Made by a program: the position numbers and the translations under genes
Source of the DNA: Simplicispira psychrophila DSM 11588
Lineage (GTDB): Bacteria > Pseudomonadota > Gammaproteobacteria > Burkholderiales > Burkholderiaceae_C
DNA length: 64,000 bases
Assembly: GCF_000688255.1 (NCBI RefSeq)
Contig: NZ_JHYS01000010.1
Coordinates: 51,978 to 115,977, forward strand
Direction of reading: 5' to 3'
Shown here: positions 36,528 to 47,671 of the stretch, piece by piece
Numbering within the stretch: position 1 is the first letter of the stretch
Layout of the letters: every line of letters starts with the position of its first letter
Notes under the pieces: generated by a model
Database searches by the model: none
What the model was told of the DNA's origin: nothing
Seen by the model: the letters and a program-made list of their open reading frames with translations, nothing else

Positions 36528-38693
36528 TTGCCCTTGTCTACCCTTGTATCACCTCCGTTGCCGCCGCTGTCTGCCGCCCTTGCCACGCCGGCCTTGGTCC
36601 CGGTGGCCGTGCAAACCCCGACCCACAGCGGCTTGGGCGAATTGCTCAGCTACGCCTGTGAGCGTCCGCTGGCACCGGGCACGCTGGTGCGCGTGCCGCT
36701 GGGCGCGCGCGACGTGCTCGGCGTGGTCTGGGAGGGCGTGGCAGAGCTCCCGCCCGGTAGGAGTGCTCGCCCTGTCAGCGGGGTGCTGGACGGCATCGCA
36801 CCGCTGGACGCGCACTGGCGCAGGCTGGTGGCCTTTGCCGCACGCTACTACCAGCGCAGCCTGGGCGAGATCGCGCTAGCCGCCCTGCCGCCGCAACTGC
36901 GCGACCTGGGCCCCGAGCAACTGGCACGTCGCCTGCGCCGTCCAGCCGCCAAAGCAGGCGCTGGCGCAGCCGAAAACACGACACCTTTGATAGCACTCAG
37001 CACAGAACAGCAAAGCGCCATAGCCCAAATCAATGTACATCCTGGGCCGTTTTTGCTGTTTGGCAGCACTGGCAGCGGCAAGACCGAGGTCTATCTGCGC
37101 TGCGTGCAGGAGGCGCTGGACGCCAATGCCGACGCGCAGGCGCTGGTGATGGTGCCGGAAATCAACCTGACACCGCAACTGCAAGAGCGCTTCACCGCCC
37201 GTTTTGGCGCAGACAGCGTGGTCTCGCTGCACAGCGGCATGACCAATCCGCAGCGCCTCAAAAGCTGGCTGGCCGCGCACAGCGGCGCCGCACGCATCGT
37301 ACTGGGCACGCGCCTGGCGGTGTTTGCGTCGCTGCCGGGGCTGAAGCTCATCGTCGTCGATGAAGAGCACGACGCCAGCTACAAGCAGCAAGAGGGCGCG
37401 CGCTACTCAGCGCGTGACTTGGCGATTTGGCGCGGGCGCGAGCAACACGCCAAAGTCATCCTCGGCTCGGCCACGCCGTCGCTGGAGAGCTGGTACGCCA
37501 GTCGTCCCGCGACTGAGGATGACCCCGGCGGACGCTACTTGCGCTTGGAGATGCCCAGCCGCATCGCATCGGGTGACAACGCCGGCAGCCTGCCGGTGCT
37601 GCGGGTGGTCAACATGAACCACCAGCCCCGGCGCACGGTGTTCTCGGCACCGCTGCTGGCCGCGCTGCAACAGCGGGTCGAGCGCGGCGAGCAGTGCATG
37701 ATTTTGCTGAATCGCCGGGGTTATGCCCCGGTGCTGCACTGCGCCGACTGCGACTGGAAAAGCGACTGTCCGCACTGCAGCGCGCACCAAGTGTTTCACC
37801 GCATCGACCGCACGCTGCGCTGCCACCACTGCGGCTACAGCGTGCGCGTGCCGCGCGCCTGCCCCGGCTGCGGTAGCCCCGACATCACCGCCATCGGCCA
37901 GGGCACCGAGCAACTCGAAGAGCAGCTCAGCCTCCTGCTCGCCGGTGTGCTGCGCCCCGACGGTCAGCCGGCCAAAGTCGCGCGCATCGACACCGACACC
38001 ACACGACTGAAAGGCACGCTGGAAACGCAATTGGCGCAGGTGCATTCGGGCGAGATCGATGTGCTGATCGGCACACAAATGGTCGCCAAAGGCCACGACT
38101 TTCGCCGCATCACGCTGGTAGCGGCGGTGCAGCCCGATGGCGCACTGTTTTCCAGCGACTTTCGCGCGCCCGAGCGCTTGTTTGCGCTGCTGCTGCAAGC
38201 CAGCGGCCGCGCCGGGCGCGATGCGCAGTACGTCGCCGCACAGGGCAGCCGCAGCGAGATGTGGCTGCAAACCTTCCATCCCGAGCACGCCATCGTCGCC
38301 GCGCTGCGCCAGCACGACTACCCGGCCTTTGCCGCGCAGCAGCTGCAAGAGCGCCGCGATGCCGCCATGCCGCCGTTCGCTTTCCAAGCGCTGGTGCGGG
38401 CCGACGCGCGTACGCAAGAGGTCGCGCAAGGCTTTCTGCAAGCTGCCAGCGACGCCGCCCGCGCCCACGCTTTGGCCGGGCTGGAACACATCACGCTGTA
38501 TCCGCCGGTGCCGTTGACCATCCAGCGCGTCGCCAATGTCGAACGGGCGCAAATGCTGCTGGAGTCGCCCTCGCGCACCGCGCTGCAACGCTTTTTGGCG
38601 GCGTGGCAACCGCTGCTGCACGCTACGCGCAGCCAGCCCGAGCACAAAAGCTTGGTGCGCTGGTTGGTCGATGTCGATCCGCTGGCGATTTGA
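36528..38693 (+). CDS. priA: Primosomal replication-restart helicase
   Basis: The 721-residue PriA restarts stalled replication forks. It has Walker A GSTGSGKTEVYL, Walker B VVDEEHDASYKQQ, helicase motifs LGSATPSLESW and QASGRAGRDAQ, and the zinc-binding cysteine cluster (HCADCDWKSDCPHCSA; CHHCGY; CPGCG). No ATG or GTG lies in frame between the upstream stop at 36447 and the conserved N-terminus, so TTG 36528 is the likely start, with TTG 36534 as an alternative. Confidence 0.93.
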   Translation: MPLSTLVSPPLPPLSAALATPALVPVAVQTPTHSGLGELLSYACERPLAPGTLVRVPLGARDVLGVVWEGVAELPPGRSARPVSGVLDGIAPLDAHWRRLVAFAARYYQRSLGEIALAALPPQLRDLGPEQLARRLRRPAAKAGAGAAENTTPLIALSTEQQSAIAQINVHPGPFLLFGSTGSGKTEVYLRCVQEALDANADAQALVMVPEINLTPQLQERFTARFGADSVVSLHSGMTNPQRLKSWLAAHSGAARIVLGTRLAVFASLPGLKLIVVDEEHDASYKQQEGARYSARDLAIWRGREQHAKVILGSATPSLESWYASRPATEDDPGGRYLRLEMPSRIASGDNAGSLPVLRVVNMNHQPRRTVFSAPLLAALQQRVERGEQCMILLNRRGYAPVLHCADCDWKSDCPHCSAHQVFHRIDRTLRCHHCGYSVRVPRACPGCGSPDITAIGQGTEQLEEQLSLLLAGVLRPDGQPAKVARIDTDTTRLKGTLETQLAQVHSGEIDVLIGTQMVAKGHDFRRITLVAAVQPDGALFSSDFRAPERLFALLLQASGRAGRDAQYVAAQGSRSEMWLQTFHPEHAIVAALRQHDYPAFAAQQLQERRDAAMPPFAFQALVRADARTQEVAQGFLQAASDAARAHALAGLEHITLYPPVPLTIQRVANVERAQMLLESPSRTALQRFLAAWQPLLHATRSQPEHKSLVRWLVDVDPLAI

Positions 38694-38718
38694 CCCGCGC
38701 AGCACCTGCTGTAGGTGC

Positions 38719-38780
38719 ATAAATATAGTGTTTTATGCCTCTAGCCCTTATGCAGTAAGCGCTAGCAGCTATGGTTTTAG
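38719..38780. repeat. Comamonadaceae-type intergenic repeat
   Basis: The region between priA and kdpE contains CATAAA/TTTATG arms (38719-38724, 38732-38737), then CTCTAGCCCTTAT, TAAGCGCTAGC and AGCTATGG. Related motifs occur near 1-20, 31100, 47600, 49560, 53320, 58640 and 60400. Confidence 0.5.
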
Positions 38781-38797
38781 ATTGGCCCGCCAGCCGC

Positions 38798-39502
38798 TCA
38801 GGGCATCAGCCGGTAACCCACCGCCGTTTCAGTCAGCAGGTGGCGTGGCTGGGTAGGCTGCTCCTCGAGCTTTTGGCGCAGGTTGGCCATGTACACGCGC
38901 AGGTAGTGGTTGTCTTCAATGTGCGACGGCCCCCACACGGCCTTGAGCAGTTGGTAGTGCGTCAGCACCCTGCCAGCGTGGGTGACCAAGTGCGTCAGCA
39001 GGCGGTATTCAATCGGTGTCAGGTGGACCGGCTGGCCTTGGCGCAACACGCGGCGCTGCACTAAATCGACTTCGACCTGACCAAAGCGAAACGGTGCAGG
39101 GTCTTCGCCTTGGCGCGCAGCGTTGGTTTGACCGCGGCGCAGCGCCACGCGCACCCGCGCCATCAGCTCGCCCACGCCAAACGGCTTGGTCAAATAGTCG
39201 TCGGCGCCGGCATCGAGTGCGGCGATTTTGTCGGCCTCATCCGAACGCGCCGACAGCACGATCACCGGCACATTCGACCAAGCGCGCAGGTCTTGCAGGT
39301 AGTGGATGCCGTCGTCGTCCGGTAGGCCCAAGTCGAGGATGACCAGATCGGGGCGGCGCGTGCCGGCGTCGATCAGCCCTTGGCGCACGGTGTCGGTCTC
39401 GTGCACTTGCCAGCCCTCAGCCTGCAGCGCAACGCGCACAAAGCGGCGAATGGCGGCTTCGTCCTCAACGATCAGTGCAATGGGGGGTGCTTCAGTGGCC
39501 AT
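38798..39502 (-). CDS. kdpE: KDP operon response regulator
   Basis: The 234-residue OmpR-type regulator has a receiver domain with the phospho-acceptor Asp in PDLVILDLGLPDDDG and the conserved Lys in DDYLTKPFGVGEL, then a winged-helix DNA-binding domain (HLTPIEYRLLTHLVTHAGRV, HYLRVYMANLRQKLE). It is phosphorylated by KdpD and activates the kdp operon under K+ limitation. It is the last gene of the cluster, 15 nt after kdpD. Confidence 0.94.
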   Translation of the reverse strand: MATEAPPIALIVEDEAAIRRFVRVALQAEGWQVHETDTVRQGLIDAGTRRPDLVILDLGLPDDDGIHYLQDLRAWSNVPVIVLSARSDEADKIAALDAGADDYLTKPFGVGELMARVRVALRRGQTNAARQGEDPAPFRFGQVEVDLVQRRVLRQGQPVHLTPIEYRLLTHLVTHAGRVLTHYQLLKAVWGPSHIEDNHYLRVYMANLRQKLEEQPTQPRHLLTETAVGYRLMP

Positions 39503-39517
39503 GGAAAGGTACGGGGA

Positions 39518-42283
39518 CTATAGGAGTGATATGGGCGGCGTAACAGCGGTTTGTGGCTCGGCTTCGTCCTCCGGGGTCGGCAGGCTGGGCGGTGTCCCTA
39601 AGGGCAGGCTCAGGTAAAAAGTCGCGCCGCCTAGAGGTGCGCGCTCGGCCCAGATGCTGCCTTGGTGCGCGGTCATGATGGCACGGCAAATCGCCAAGCC
39701 GAGGCCGACGCCGGGAATGCTTGATTCACGCTCACCACGGGTGAATTTTTCAAACAGCAGATCGGCACTGCCAGCCGGCAAGCCGGGGCCGTTGTCGCTG
39801 ACGCACAGCAGCAGATCGGGGCTGCGCACGCTGGCACTGACGGTGATGGTGCTGCCGGGCGGCGTGTATTTGACGGCGTTTTCCAGCAGGTTGCACAGCA
39901 CACGCTCGATCAGCACCGCATCGAGGTGTACCAAGGGCAGCGCGGCGGGCACGTCGGTGTGCACCGGGTGGCCAGCCAATGCGCCGCGCATTGCCTGTAG
40001 CGCGCTGCCCACCACCTCATCGACCGGTAGCCACTGGCGGCGCAGGTGCACCGTGCCGCTTTGCAGGCGTGCCATGTCCAGCAGGTTGTTCACCATGGCA
40101 TTGATGCGCTGCGCTTCTTGGCGCAGTGCGGCGGTCAGGTCACGCGCTGGCGCTGACAAGTCAGGCAGCGCGGCCAAGGTGTCAGCCAAGCCATAGACCA
40201 CCGCCAGCGGCGTGCGCAGATCGTGCGACAGCGCCGACAGCAGCGAGTTGCGCAGCCGCTCGGACTCGATACCGACCATGGCCACCTGCGCCACGTCGAT
40301 GTAATGCACGCGTTCTAGCGACTGGCCAATGATGCGGGCATAGGTCTCCAGCTGTTCGCGCAGCTCGGGCAGCATCACACTGCGCGTGGAGCCGGGGCGC
40401 AGCGCCAGCACACCGCGCGTGCGCATCGGCGCTCTCAAAGGCAGGTACAGCCAAGCGCTGCCGGGCAGGGTGTCGGTGAACATTCCGGCGGGTTCGCCTT
40501 GGTCAAACGCCCAGCGCGCCGTACCTAAATCAGGCTGGTCGGCCCCGGACAGTGCCACTTGGCGCAGCGACGGCTGCAATTGGTCTTGGGCATCCACAAA
40601 ATACACCAGCGCCACGCCTTGCACCTCGTTGCCCAAGCTGTGCTCGGCCAGTTGCAGCACCTGTTCCATCTGCAAAGCGCCGGCCAGTTCGCGCGTCAGC
40701 TCAAACAGACGCCGGGCGCGCCGCTCGCGCTCGTTGGCCACCTCGGCCTGGTAGCGCAGACCGGCGGTCAGCTGACCGATGATCAGCCCCACGGCCAGCA
40801 TCACGCCAAACGTCATCAGGTACTGCACGTCCGAGACGGCAAAGCTCATGCGCGGCATGACAAAGAAAAAGTCGAGCAGTCCGACACTGAAAAAAGACGC
40901 CAGCACCGCCGGCCCACGCCCCAGCCGCAGCGCCACCACCGCCACGCACAGCAGGTAAATCATGACGATGTTGGCGGTATCAAAGTGCCATTGCAGCGGC
41001 CAGCTCAGCGCCGTGGCTCCTAAGCAGGCAGCGGCGGTCAGGCCATAGCGCCGCATGTTGCCACTCCAGCGGCGTTCTTGCTCTTGCGCTTGGGCTTGCT
41101 CGCGTGCGGGGCGGCTTAACGGGCTGGGGCGCTTTTTTTGCGTGACTACCGATATCAAATCCAGATCGTCGGCGCTGTCGGCCAGCACCCGGGCCAGCGG
41201 CCAGCGCCCGCGCAGCCGCAACCACCAGGGCGGCGTCGTCTCGCGCCCCAGCACCAGCTTGGCCAAGTTGTGTTCGCGCGCATAACCAATTAAGGCGCTG
41301 GCCACGTCTTGCGCCGTCAGCACTGCCGTAGTCGCACCCAAGTCAGCAGCTAGCCGCACCACGCGCAAGGTGCGCTCGCGCTGCGCATCAGGCAGGCGCC
41401 GCAGCGCCATGGTTTCGACGTACACCGCGTGCCACGGCACGCTCAATTGCTGCGCCAACAGGGCGGCGCTGCGCACCACGCTGTCGGCACCGGGCGAATC
41501 GCTGATGGCGCACAAGATGGCACCGTCGGTCTTCCAGACTTGGCCAATGCGCCGGGTGCTGCGCCACGCCTGCACATCGTCTTCGACGCGGTCAGCGGTG
41601 CGGCGCAAGGCCAGTTCGCGCAAGGCCATCAGGTTGCCTTTGCGAAAGAAGTTGCTCGCCGCGCGCTCGGCCTGCGGCCCCAAATACACCTTGCCGGCCT
41701 TCAGCCGTGCCAGCAGTTCTTCGGCCGGGGTATCGACCATCACCACCTCATCGGCGCGGTCGAAAAAAGTGTCCGGCAAGGTCTCTTGCACCCGGATGCC
41801 GGTGATGCCACCGACCACGTCGTTCAGGCTCTCTAGGTGCTGCACGTTGAGCGTGCTGTAAACGTTGATGCCGTTGGCCAGCAGCTCTTCCACGTCCTGC
41901 CAGCGCTTGGGGTGGCGCGAGCCGGGCACGTTGGAATGCGCCAGCTCGTCCACCAACACCAGTGCCGGGCGGCGTTGCAGGGCGGCGTCTAAATCAAACT
42001 CGGGCAACTCCTTGCCGCGGTACGACAGCGCTTTGGCCGGCAGGGTGGGCAAGCCGGCAAACAGCCCCTGCGTTTCGCTGCGGCCATGGGTTTCGACCAC
42101 GCCGGCCAGCACGTCCACGCCCTCGGTGTGCAGCTTGTGCGCGGCCTGCAGCATGGCGTAGGTTTTGCCGACCCCCGCCGACGAGCCAAAGTAAATGCGC
42201 AGCTTGCCGCGCGCGGTAGCCGCATCGGCCTCGCGCATCTCGGCCAGCAAGGCGTCGGGGTTGGGGCGGTGGTCGTCGGGCAT
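39518..42283 (-). CDS. kdpD: Potassium sensor histidine kinase
   Basis: The 921-residue sensor has the N-terminal KdpD domain with Walker A FGSSAGVGKTYAML and DELAHSNVPGSRHPKRWQDV, a USP-like domain, four membrane helices (about 400-500), a GAF-like region, the H-box SALSHDLRTPLAVVYG, and HATPase motifs (NLLENAVKYTPPGS; DNGPGLP; GVGLGLAICRAIM). It senses K+ limitation and phosphorylates KdpE. It starts 44 nt after kdpC. Confidence 0.95.
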   Translation of the reverse strand: MPDDHRPNPDALLAEMREADAATARGKLRIYFGSSAGVGKTYAMLQAAHKLHTEGVDVLAGVVETHGRSETQGLFAGLPTLPAKALSYRGKELPEFDLDAALQRRPALVLVDELAHSNVPGSRHPKRWQDVEELLANGINVYSTLNVQHLESLNDVVGGITGIRVQETLPDTFFDRADEVVMVDTPAEELLARLKAGKVYLGPQAERAASNFFRKGNLMALRELALRRTADRVEDDVQAWRSTRRIGQVWKTDGAILCAISDSPGADSVVRSAALLAQQLSVPWHAVYVETMALRRLPDAQRERTLRVVRLAADLGATTAVLTAQDVASALIGYAREHNLAKLVLGRETTPPWWLRLRGRWPLARVLADSADDLDLISVVTQKKRPSPLSRPAREQAQAQEQERRWSGNMRRYGLTAAACLGATALSWPLQWHFDTANIVMIYLLCVAVVALRLGRGPAVLASFFSVGLLDFFFVMPRMSFAVSDVQYLMTFGVMLAVGLIIGQLTAGLRYQAEVANERERRARRLFELTRELAGALQMEQVLQLAEHSLGNEVQGVALVYFVDAQDQLQPSLRQVALSGADQPDLGTARWAFDQGEPAGMFTDTLPGSAWLYLPLRAPMRTRGVLALRPGSTRSVMLPELREQLETYARIIGQSLERVHYIDVAQVAMVGIESERLRNSLLSALSHDLRTPLAVVYGLADTLAALPDLSAPARDLTAALRQEAQRINAMVNNLLDMARLQSGTVHLRRQWLPVDEVVGSALQAMRGALAGHPVHTDVPAALPLVHLDAVLIERVLCNLLENAVKYTPPGSTITVSASVRSPDLLLCVSDNGPGLPAGSADLLFEKFTRGERESSIPGVGLGLAICRAIMTAHQGSIWAERAPLGGATFYLSLPLGTPPSLPTPEDEAEPQTAVTPPISLL

Positions 42284-42327
42284 GGCTTCAGTTCACCTGC
42301 ATTGTGCTGCGCGTGCGGCAGCGGTTT

Positions 42328-42900
42328 TTAGCGCTGCGCATCCAGCGCCAAGTTCAACTGCAGCACGTTGACGCGCGGCTCGCCCAGCACCGCCAAATCA
42401 CGCCCCTCAGTGTGGGCCTCGATCAGCGACTGCACCTGCGACAGCGACAGCAAACGCTCGCGCGCCACACGTGCTGCTTGGTATTGCGCCGCTGCCACGC
42501 TGATGTGCGGATCGAGGCCACTGGACGATGCTGTCACCAAATCAGACGGCACCGGCTGCAGGTTGCCCGGGTCGGCGGCGCGCAGCGCGGCGATGCGCTC
42601 CTGCACCGCGTCCCGCAGCGCTGGGTTCAGCGGCCCTTGGTTAGAGCCGCCCGAAGCGGCGGCGTTGTAAGGCACGGGTGCTGTCGCCGAAGGCCGGCCC
42701 CAGAAGTGGTTCGGCGCGCTGAAGTGCTGGCCAATCAGCTTTGATCCGACGACCACGCCATCACGCTCCATCAGGCTGCCGGCGGCTTGGCGCGGAAACA
42801 CTGCTTGGCCGACGCCGGTGACCAGCAACGGATAGACAAGGCCGGTGAGGACGCTGAGCAGCGCCAACAGCACCAGCGCGGGACGTAACAAGTTTTTCAT
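42328..42900 (-). CDS. kdpC: K+-transporting ATPase subunit C
   Basis: The 190-residue subunit has one N-terminal membrane helix ([20 protein letters not shown]) and the conserved periplasmic motifs [18 protein letters not shown] and [15 protein letters not shown]. It stabilises the KdpFABC complex. It lies 24 nt after kdpB. Confidence 0.95.
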   Translation of the reverse strand: MKNLLRPALVLLALLSVLTGLVYPLLVTGVGQAVFPRQAAGSLMERDGVVVGSKLIGQHFSAPNHFWGRPSATAPVPYNAAASGGSNQGPLNPALRDAVQERIAALRAADPGNLQPVPSDLVTASSSGLDPHISVAAAQYQAARVARERLLSLSQVQSLIEAHTEGRDLAVLGEPRVNVLQLNLALDAQR

Positions 42901-42924
42901 GACAATTCCTTTGCGCAGACGGCG

Positions 42925-45024
<2,100 letters not shown>

Positions 45025-45037
45025 GGTGTGGACTCCC

Positions 45038-46834
45038 TCAAGGCTTCCAGAGCATCAGGTGCTCGACGACGGGGCCAAGGGCCAAGTTGGGTACGTGGTT
45101 GAGCAGGCCGACCAACAGCACCACGCCGATCAGCAGTGCCACAAACAGCGGCCCGTGCGTCGGCAAAGTGCCACTACCGACCGGAATGCGGTTTTTGGCG
45201 GCCAAGCTACCGGCCAGCGCCAGCACCGGCACGATGACGCCAAAGCGCCCCAGCCACATCGCCACGCCCAGCAGCGTGTTGTAGAACGGGGTGTTGGCCG
45301 ACAGGCCAGCAAAGGCGCTGCCGTTGTTGTTGGCGGCCGAAGTCAGGGCGTAGAGGATTTCTGAGAAACCGTGCGCGCCGGGGTTGGCCACGCCGAGTCG
45401 TCCGCTCTCGGCCAGCACGGCAATTGCCACGCCGACCAGCGTCACCAGCGGGGTGATCAAAATGGCAATCGACACCATCTTCATCTCGTGGCTGGCAATT
45501 TTTTTGCCCAGGTATTCCGGCGTGCGGCCAATCATCAGGCCGGCAATAAACACCGCCAAAATGGCAAACGCCAACATGCCGTACAGCCCGGTGCCGACAC
45601 CGCCAAACACCACCTCGCCCAGCTGCATCATGATCAGCGGCACCATGCCGCCCAGCGGCGTAAACGAGTCGTGCATGGCATTCACCGCGCCGCACGAGGC
45701 CGACGTCGTCACCACCGCAAACAGCGCCGTGGCCACCACGCCAAAGCGCGCTTCTTTGCCTTCCATATTGCCGCCGCCTTGCAGCGCACCCACCGCTTGG
45801 TCGGCGCCCAGCGCTGCCAGTTGCGAGTTGCCAGCTTGCTCGGCTGAGGTGGCGGCTATGACGCCCACGGCAAACAAAATCACCATCGCCGCCAAAATCG
45901 CCACGCCTTGGCGCGAGTCGCCGACCATCTGGCCAAAGAAAAAGCACAGCGCCGCTGGAATCAAAAAGATAGCCAGCATCTGCGCCAAGTTGGACAGCGG
46001 CGTCGGGTTTTCGTAGGGGTGCGACGAGTTGGCGTTAAAGAAGCCCCCGCCATTGGTGCCCAGCAGCTTGATGGCCTCTTGCGACGCCACCGGCCCCATG
46101 GCCAGCGTTTGGGTTTTTGTGGTCGCATCCTCCATCACCGGCTGACCGGCGGCATCTTGCAACGGTTGGCCCTGCGCATCCAGCTTGGCTTGCTGGTAGC
46201 GCGTGGACTCGACCGTGGACACTTCCTTGTAGCCGCTGAGGTTTTGGATCACGCCTTGCCCCACCAGAAACAGCGCAAACACCAAGGACAGCGGCAGCAA
46301 CACCCACAGCGTGACGCGGGTGATGTCGGCCCAGAAGTTGCCAATACCGCCGGCCAACCGGCTGGCGAAACCACGCACCAGCGCAAAAGCCACGGCAATA
46401 CCGGTGGCACCCGAGACAAAGTTTTGCACCGTCATCACCAGCATCTGCGTCAGATAGCTCATGGTGGTCTCGCCGCCGTAGCCTTGCCAATTGGTGTTGG
46501 TGACAAAGCTGACCGCGGTGTTAAAGGCCGAATCCGGCGACACCGCGGCCATGGCCTGCGGGTTCAGCGGCAGCCAGACTTGCGCCCGCTGCAAGCCATA
46601 GGCGACAAGCAAACCAAAAAAGTTAAACAGCAGCAGCGCCAGTGCATAGCGCTTCCAGTGCATATCCTCGTCCGGCTTGACGCCGGCAGCGCGGTAAAAA
46701 ACGCCCTCCACAGCGTGCATCCAGCGCGGCAAGCGCCCTTGCGCCACTGCGGTCAGCCAGCGCGACAGCGGCCACGCCAACAGCAGCAACAGGCCCAAAA
46801 ACAGGGCTAAATGAATCCATGCCAAAGAGGTCAT
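45038..46834 (-). CDS. kdpA: K+-transporting ATPase subunit A
   Basis: The 598-residue K+ channel-like subunit has about ten membrane helices and pore-lining motifs such as [40 protein letters not shown] and [16 protein letters not shown] 46834 ([14 protein letters not shown]) has GGAGTT upstream and starts 1 nt after the kdpF stop; the frame is open further upstream to 46903. Confidence 0.96.
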   Translation of the reverse strand: MTSLAWIHLALFLGLLLLLAWPLSRWLTAVAQGRLPRWMHAVEGVFYRAAGVKPDEDMHWKRYALALLLFNFFGLLVAYGLQRAQVWLPLNPQAMAAVSPDSAFNTAVSFVTNTNWQGYGGETTMSYLTQMLVMTVQNFVSGATGIAVAFALVRGFASRLAGGIGNFWADITRVTLWVLLPLSLVFALFLVGQGVIQNLSGYKEVSTVESTRYQQAKLDAQGQPLQDAAGQPVMEDATTKTQTLAMGPVASQEAIKLLGTNGGGFFNANSSHPYENPTPLSNLAQMLAIFLIPAALCFFFGQMVGDSRQGVAILAAMVILFAVGVIAATSAEQAGNSQLAALGADQAVGALQGGGNMEGKEARFGVVATALFAVVTTSASCGAVNAMHDSFTPLGGMVPLIMMQLGEVVFGGVGTGLYGMLAFAILAVFIAGLMIGRTPEYLGKKIASHEMKMVSIAILITPLVTLVGVAIAVLAESGRLGVANPGAHGFSEILYALTSAANNNGSAFAGLSANTPFYNTLLGVAMWLGRFGVIVPVLALAGSLAAKNRIPVGSGTLPTHGPLFVALLIGVVLLVGLLNHVPNLALGPVVEHLMLWKP

Positions 46835-46835
46835 G

Positions 46836-46925
46836 TCAGAACTCCTCGGCGCGCACCAGCGCCACCACCAGATAGATAAACAGGCCGGCAGCGGCCAAGC
46901 CACTGAGCCAATACAGTGCGGTCAT
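46836..46925 (-). CDS. kdpF: K+-transporting ATPase small subunit F
   Basis: A 29-residue single-helix peptide ([20 protein letters not shown]...RAEEF) in the classic kdpF place and form, ending 1 nt before the kdpA start. It stabilises the complex in the membrane. Too short for standard ORF calling. Confidence 0.88.
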   Translation of the reverse strand: MTALYWLSGLAAAGLFIYLVVALVRAEEF

Positions 46926-47014
46926 TTCTGACCTTCCAGTGCGTGGCAGCCCATGGCCAACCCCGCAGCCAAACCCCACAGCACAAGGCACAGGCCCAAA
47001 AATACGGCATCCAT
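46922..47014 (-). CDS. Tiny membrane protein preceding kdpF
   Basis: A 30-residue ORF (MDAVFLGLCLVLWGLAAGLA then [10 protein letters not shown]) has a strong GGGAGAAG ribosome site and a 4-nt ATGA overlap with kdpF. It encodes one hydrophobic helix with a short polar tail. The coupling and position suggest a further small Kdp component or a translational leader. Confidence 0.6.
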   Translation of the reverse strand: MDAVFLGLCLVLWGLAAGLAMGCHALEGQK

Positions 47015-47049
47015 GGCACTTCTCCCCATTGCAGTTTTCATAGCAACGA

Positions 47050-47118
47050 GCGTAAAAGTGCGCGCCTCAACGTTCTGTAGAGAATGCGGCGTGGGGTATC
47101 AAGATGGCGTAAAGATGC
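47050..47118 (-). promoter_or_regulatory. Candidate KdpE binding region upstream of kdp
   Basis: Two AAGATG elements (47101-47106 and 47112-47117) repeat with 11-bp spacing, the usual spacing for OmpR-type dimers. CGTAAAAGTGC (47051-47061) resembles CGTAAAGATGC (47108-47118). Assignment to KdpE rests only on position and geometry. Confidence 0.3.
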
Positions 47119-47257
47119 CGGTACACCCACCCTGCCACAGGGCGCTGGCATTACCTGCTGTGACAATTGCAGCGGGCCATGTCAAGGTATGGTTCTGGTT
47201 GGCTACGGCGCACAGCGCCGCCTCCTGCTTATGTACTGGATCACTGGAAATATGGAT

Positions 47258-47590
47258 ATGAAATTACACAACGCCCGCACCTGGATGGCCTTTTTAGGCG
47301 CCGCTCTGCTGACCGGCTGCGCCCTCTCCCCCGTCGGGCCGCCTCCGGCCGCGCAGCCGCAATGGCAAACCCCCGGCCCGCGCGGCGGTGCCTGTGATGC
47401 CGCGCCAGCCCAAGGCTTTTTGGGCCAAGCCGGCACGGCCTCAGTGATTGAAAAAGCACGCATCGCCTCGGGCGCCGCCATGGCGCGCGTGTTGCACCCG
47501 AACCAGCCGACGACGATGGAGTTCAACCACGAACGGCTGAACTTGGTGCTTGACGGCAAGGGCCGCATTGCAGCGGTGCGCTGCGGCTAA
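47258..47590 (+). CDS. Inhibitor I78-family-like lipoprotein
   Basis: The 110-residue protein has a lipobox signal (FLGAALLTGC) and a C-terminal domain fitting peptidase inhibitor family I78: GQAGTASVIEKARIASGAAM, RVLHPNQPTTMEFNHERLNL, DGKGRIAAVRCG. It is probably a periplasmic protease inhibitor. ATG 47258 is favoured over 47252 because GGA lies about 9 nt upstream. It is convergent with hemW. Confidence 0.8.
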   Translation: MKLHNARTWMAFLGAALLTGCALSPVGPPPAAQPQWQTPGPRGGACDAAPAQGFLGQAGTASVIEKARIASGAAMARVLHPNQPTTMEFNHERLNLVLDGKGRIAAVRCG

Positions 47591-47594
47591 GTAC

Positions 47595-47666
47595 TCTATT
47601 TTGATAGCTATAAGCGCACGTATCTAAAGGGCTAGAGGCTGATTTGACCCAAAGATAAGGGTCAAA
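47595..47666. repeat. Comamonadaceae-type repeat and hairpin between convergent genes
   Basis: GATAGCTATAAGCGC and GGGCTAGAGGC belong to the dispersed repeat. TTTGACCC (47643-47650) and GGGTCAAA (47659-47666) form an 8-bp hairpin just past the hemW stop (47672) and may act as a terminator. Confidence 0.5.
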
Positions 47667-47671
47667 CGCCT

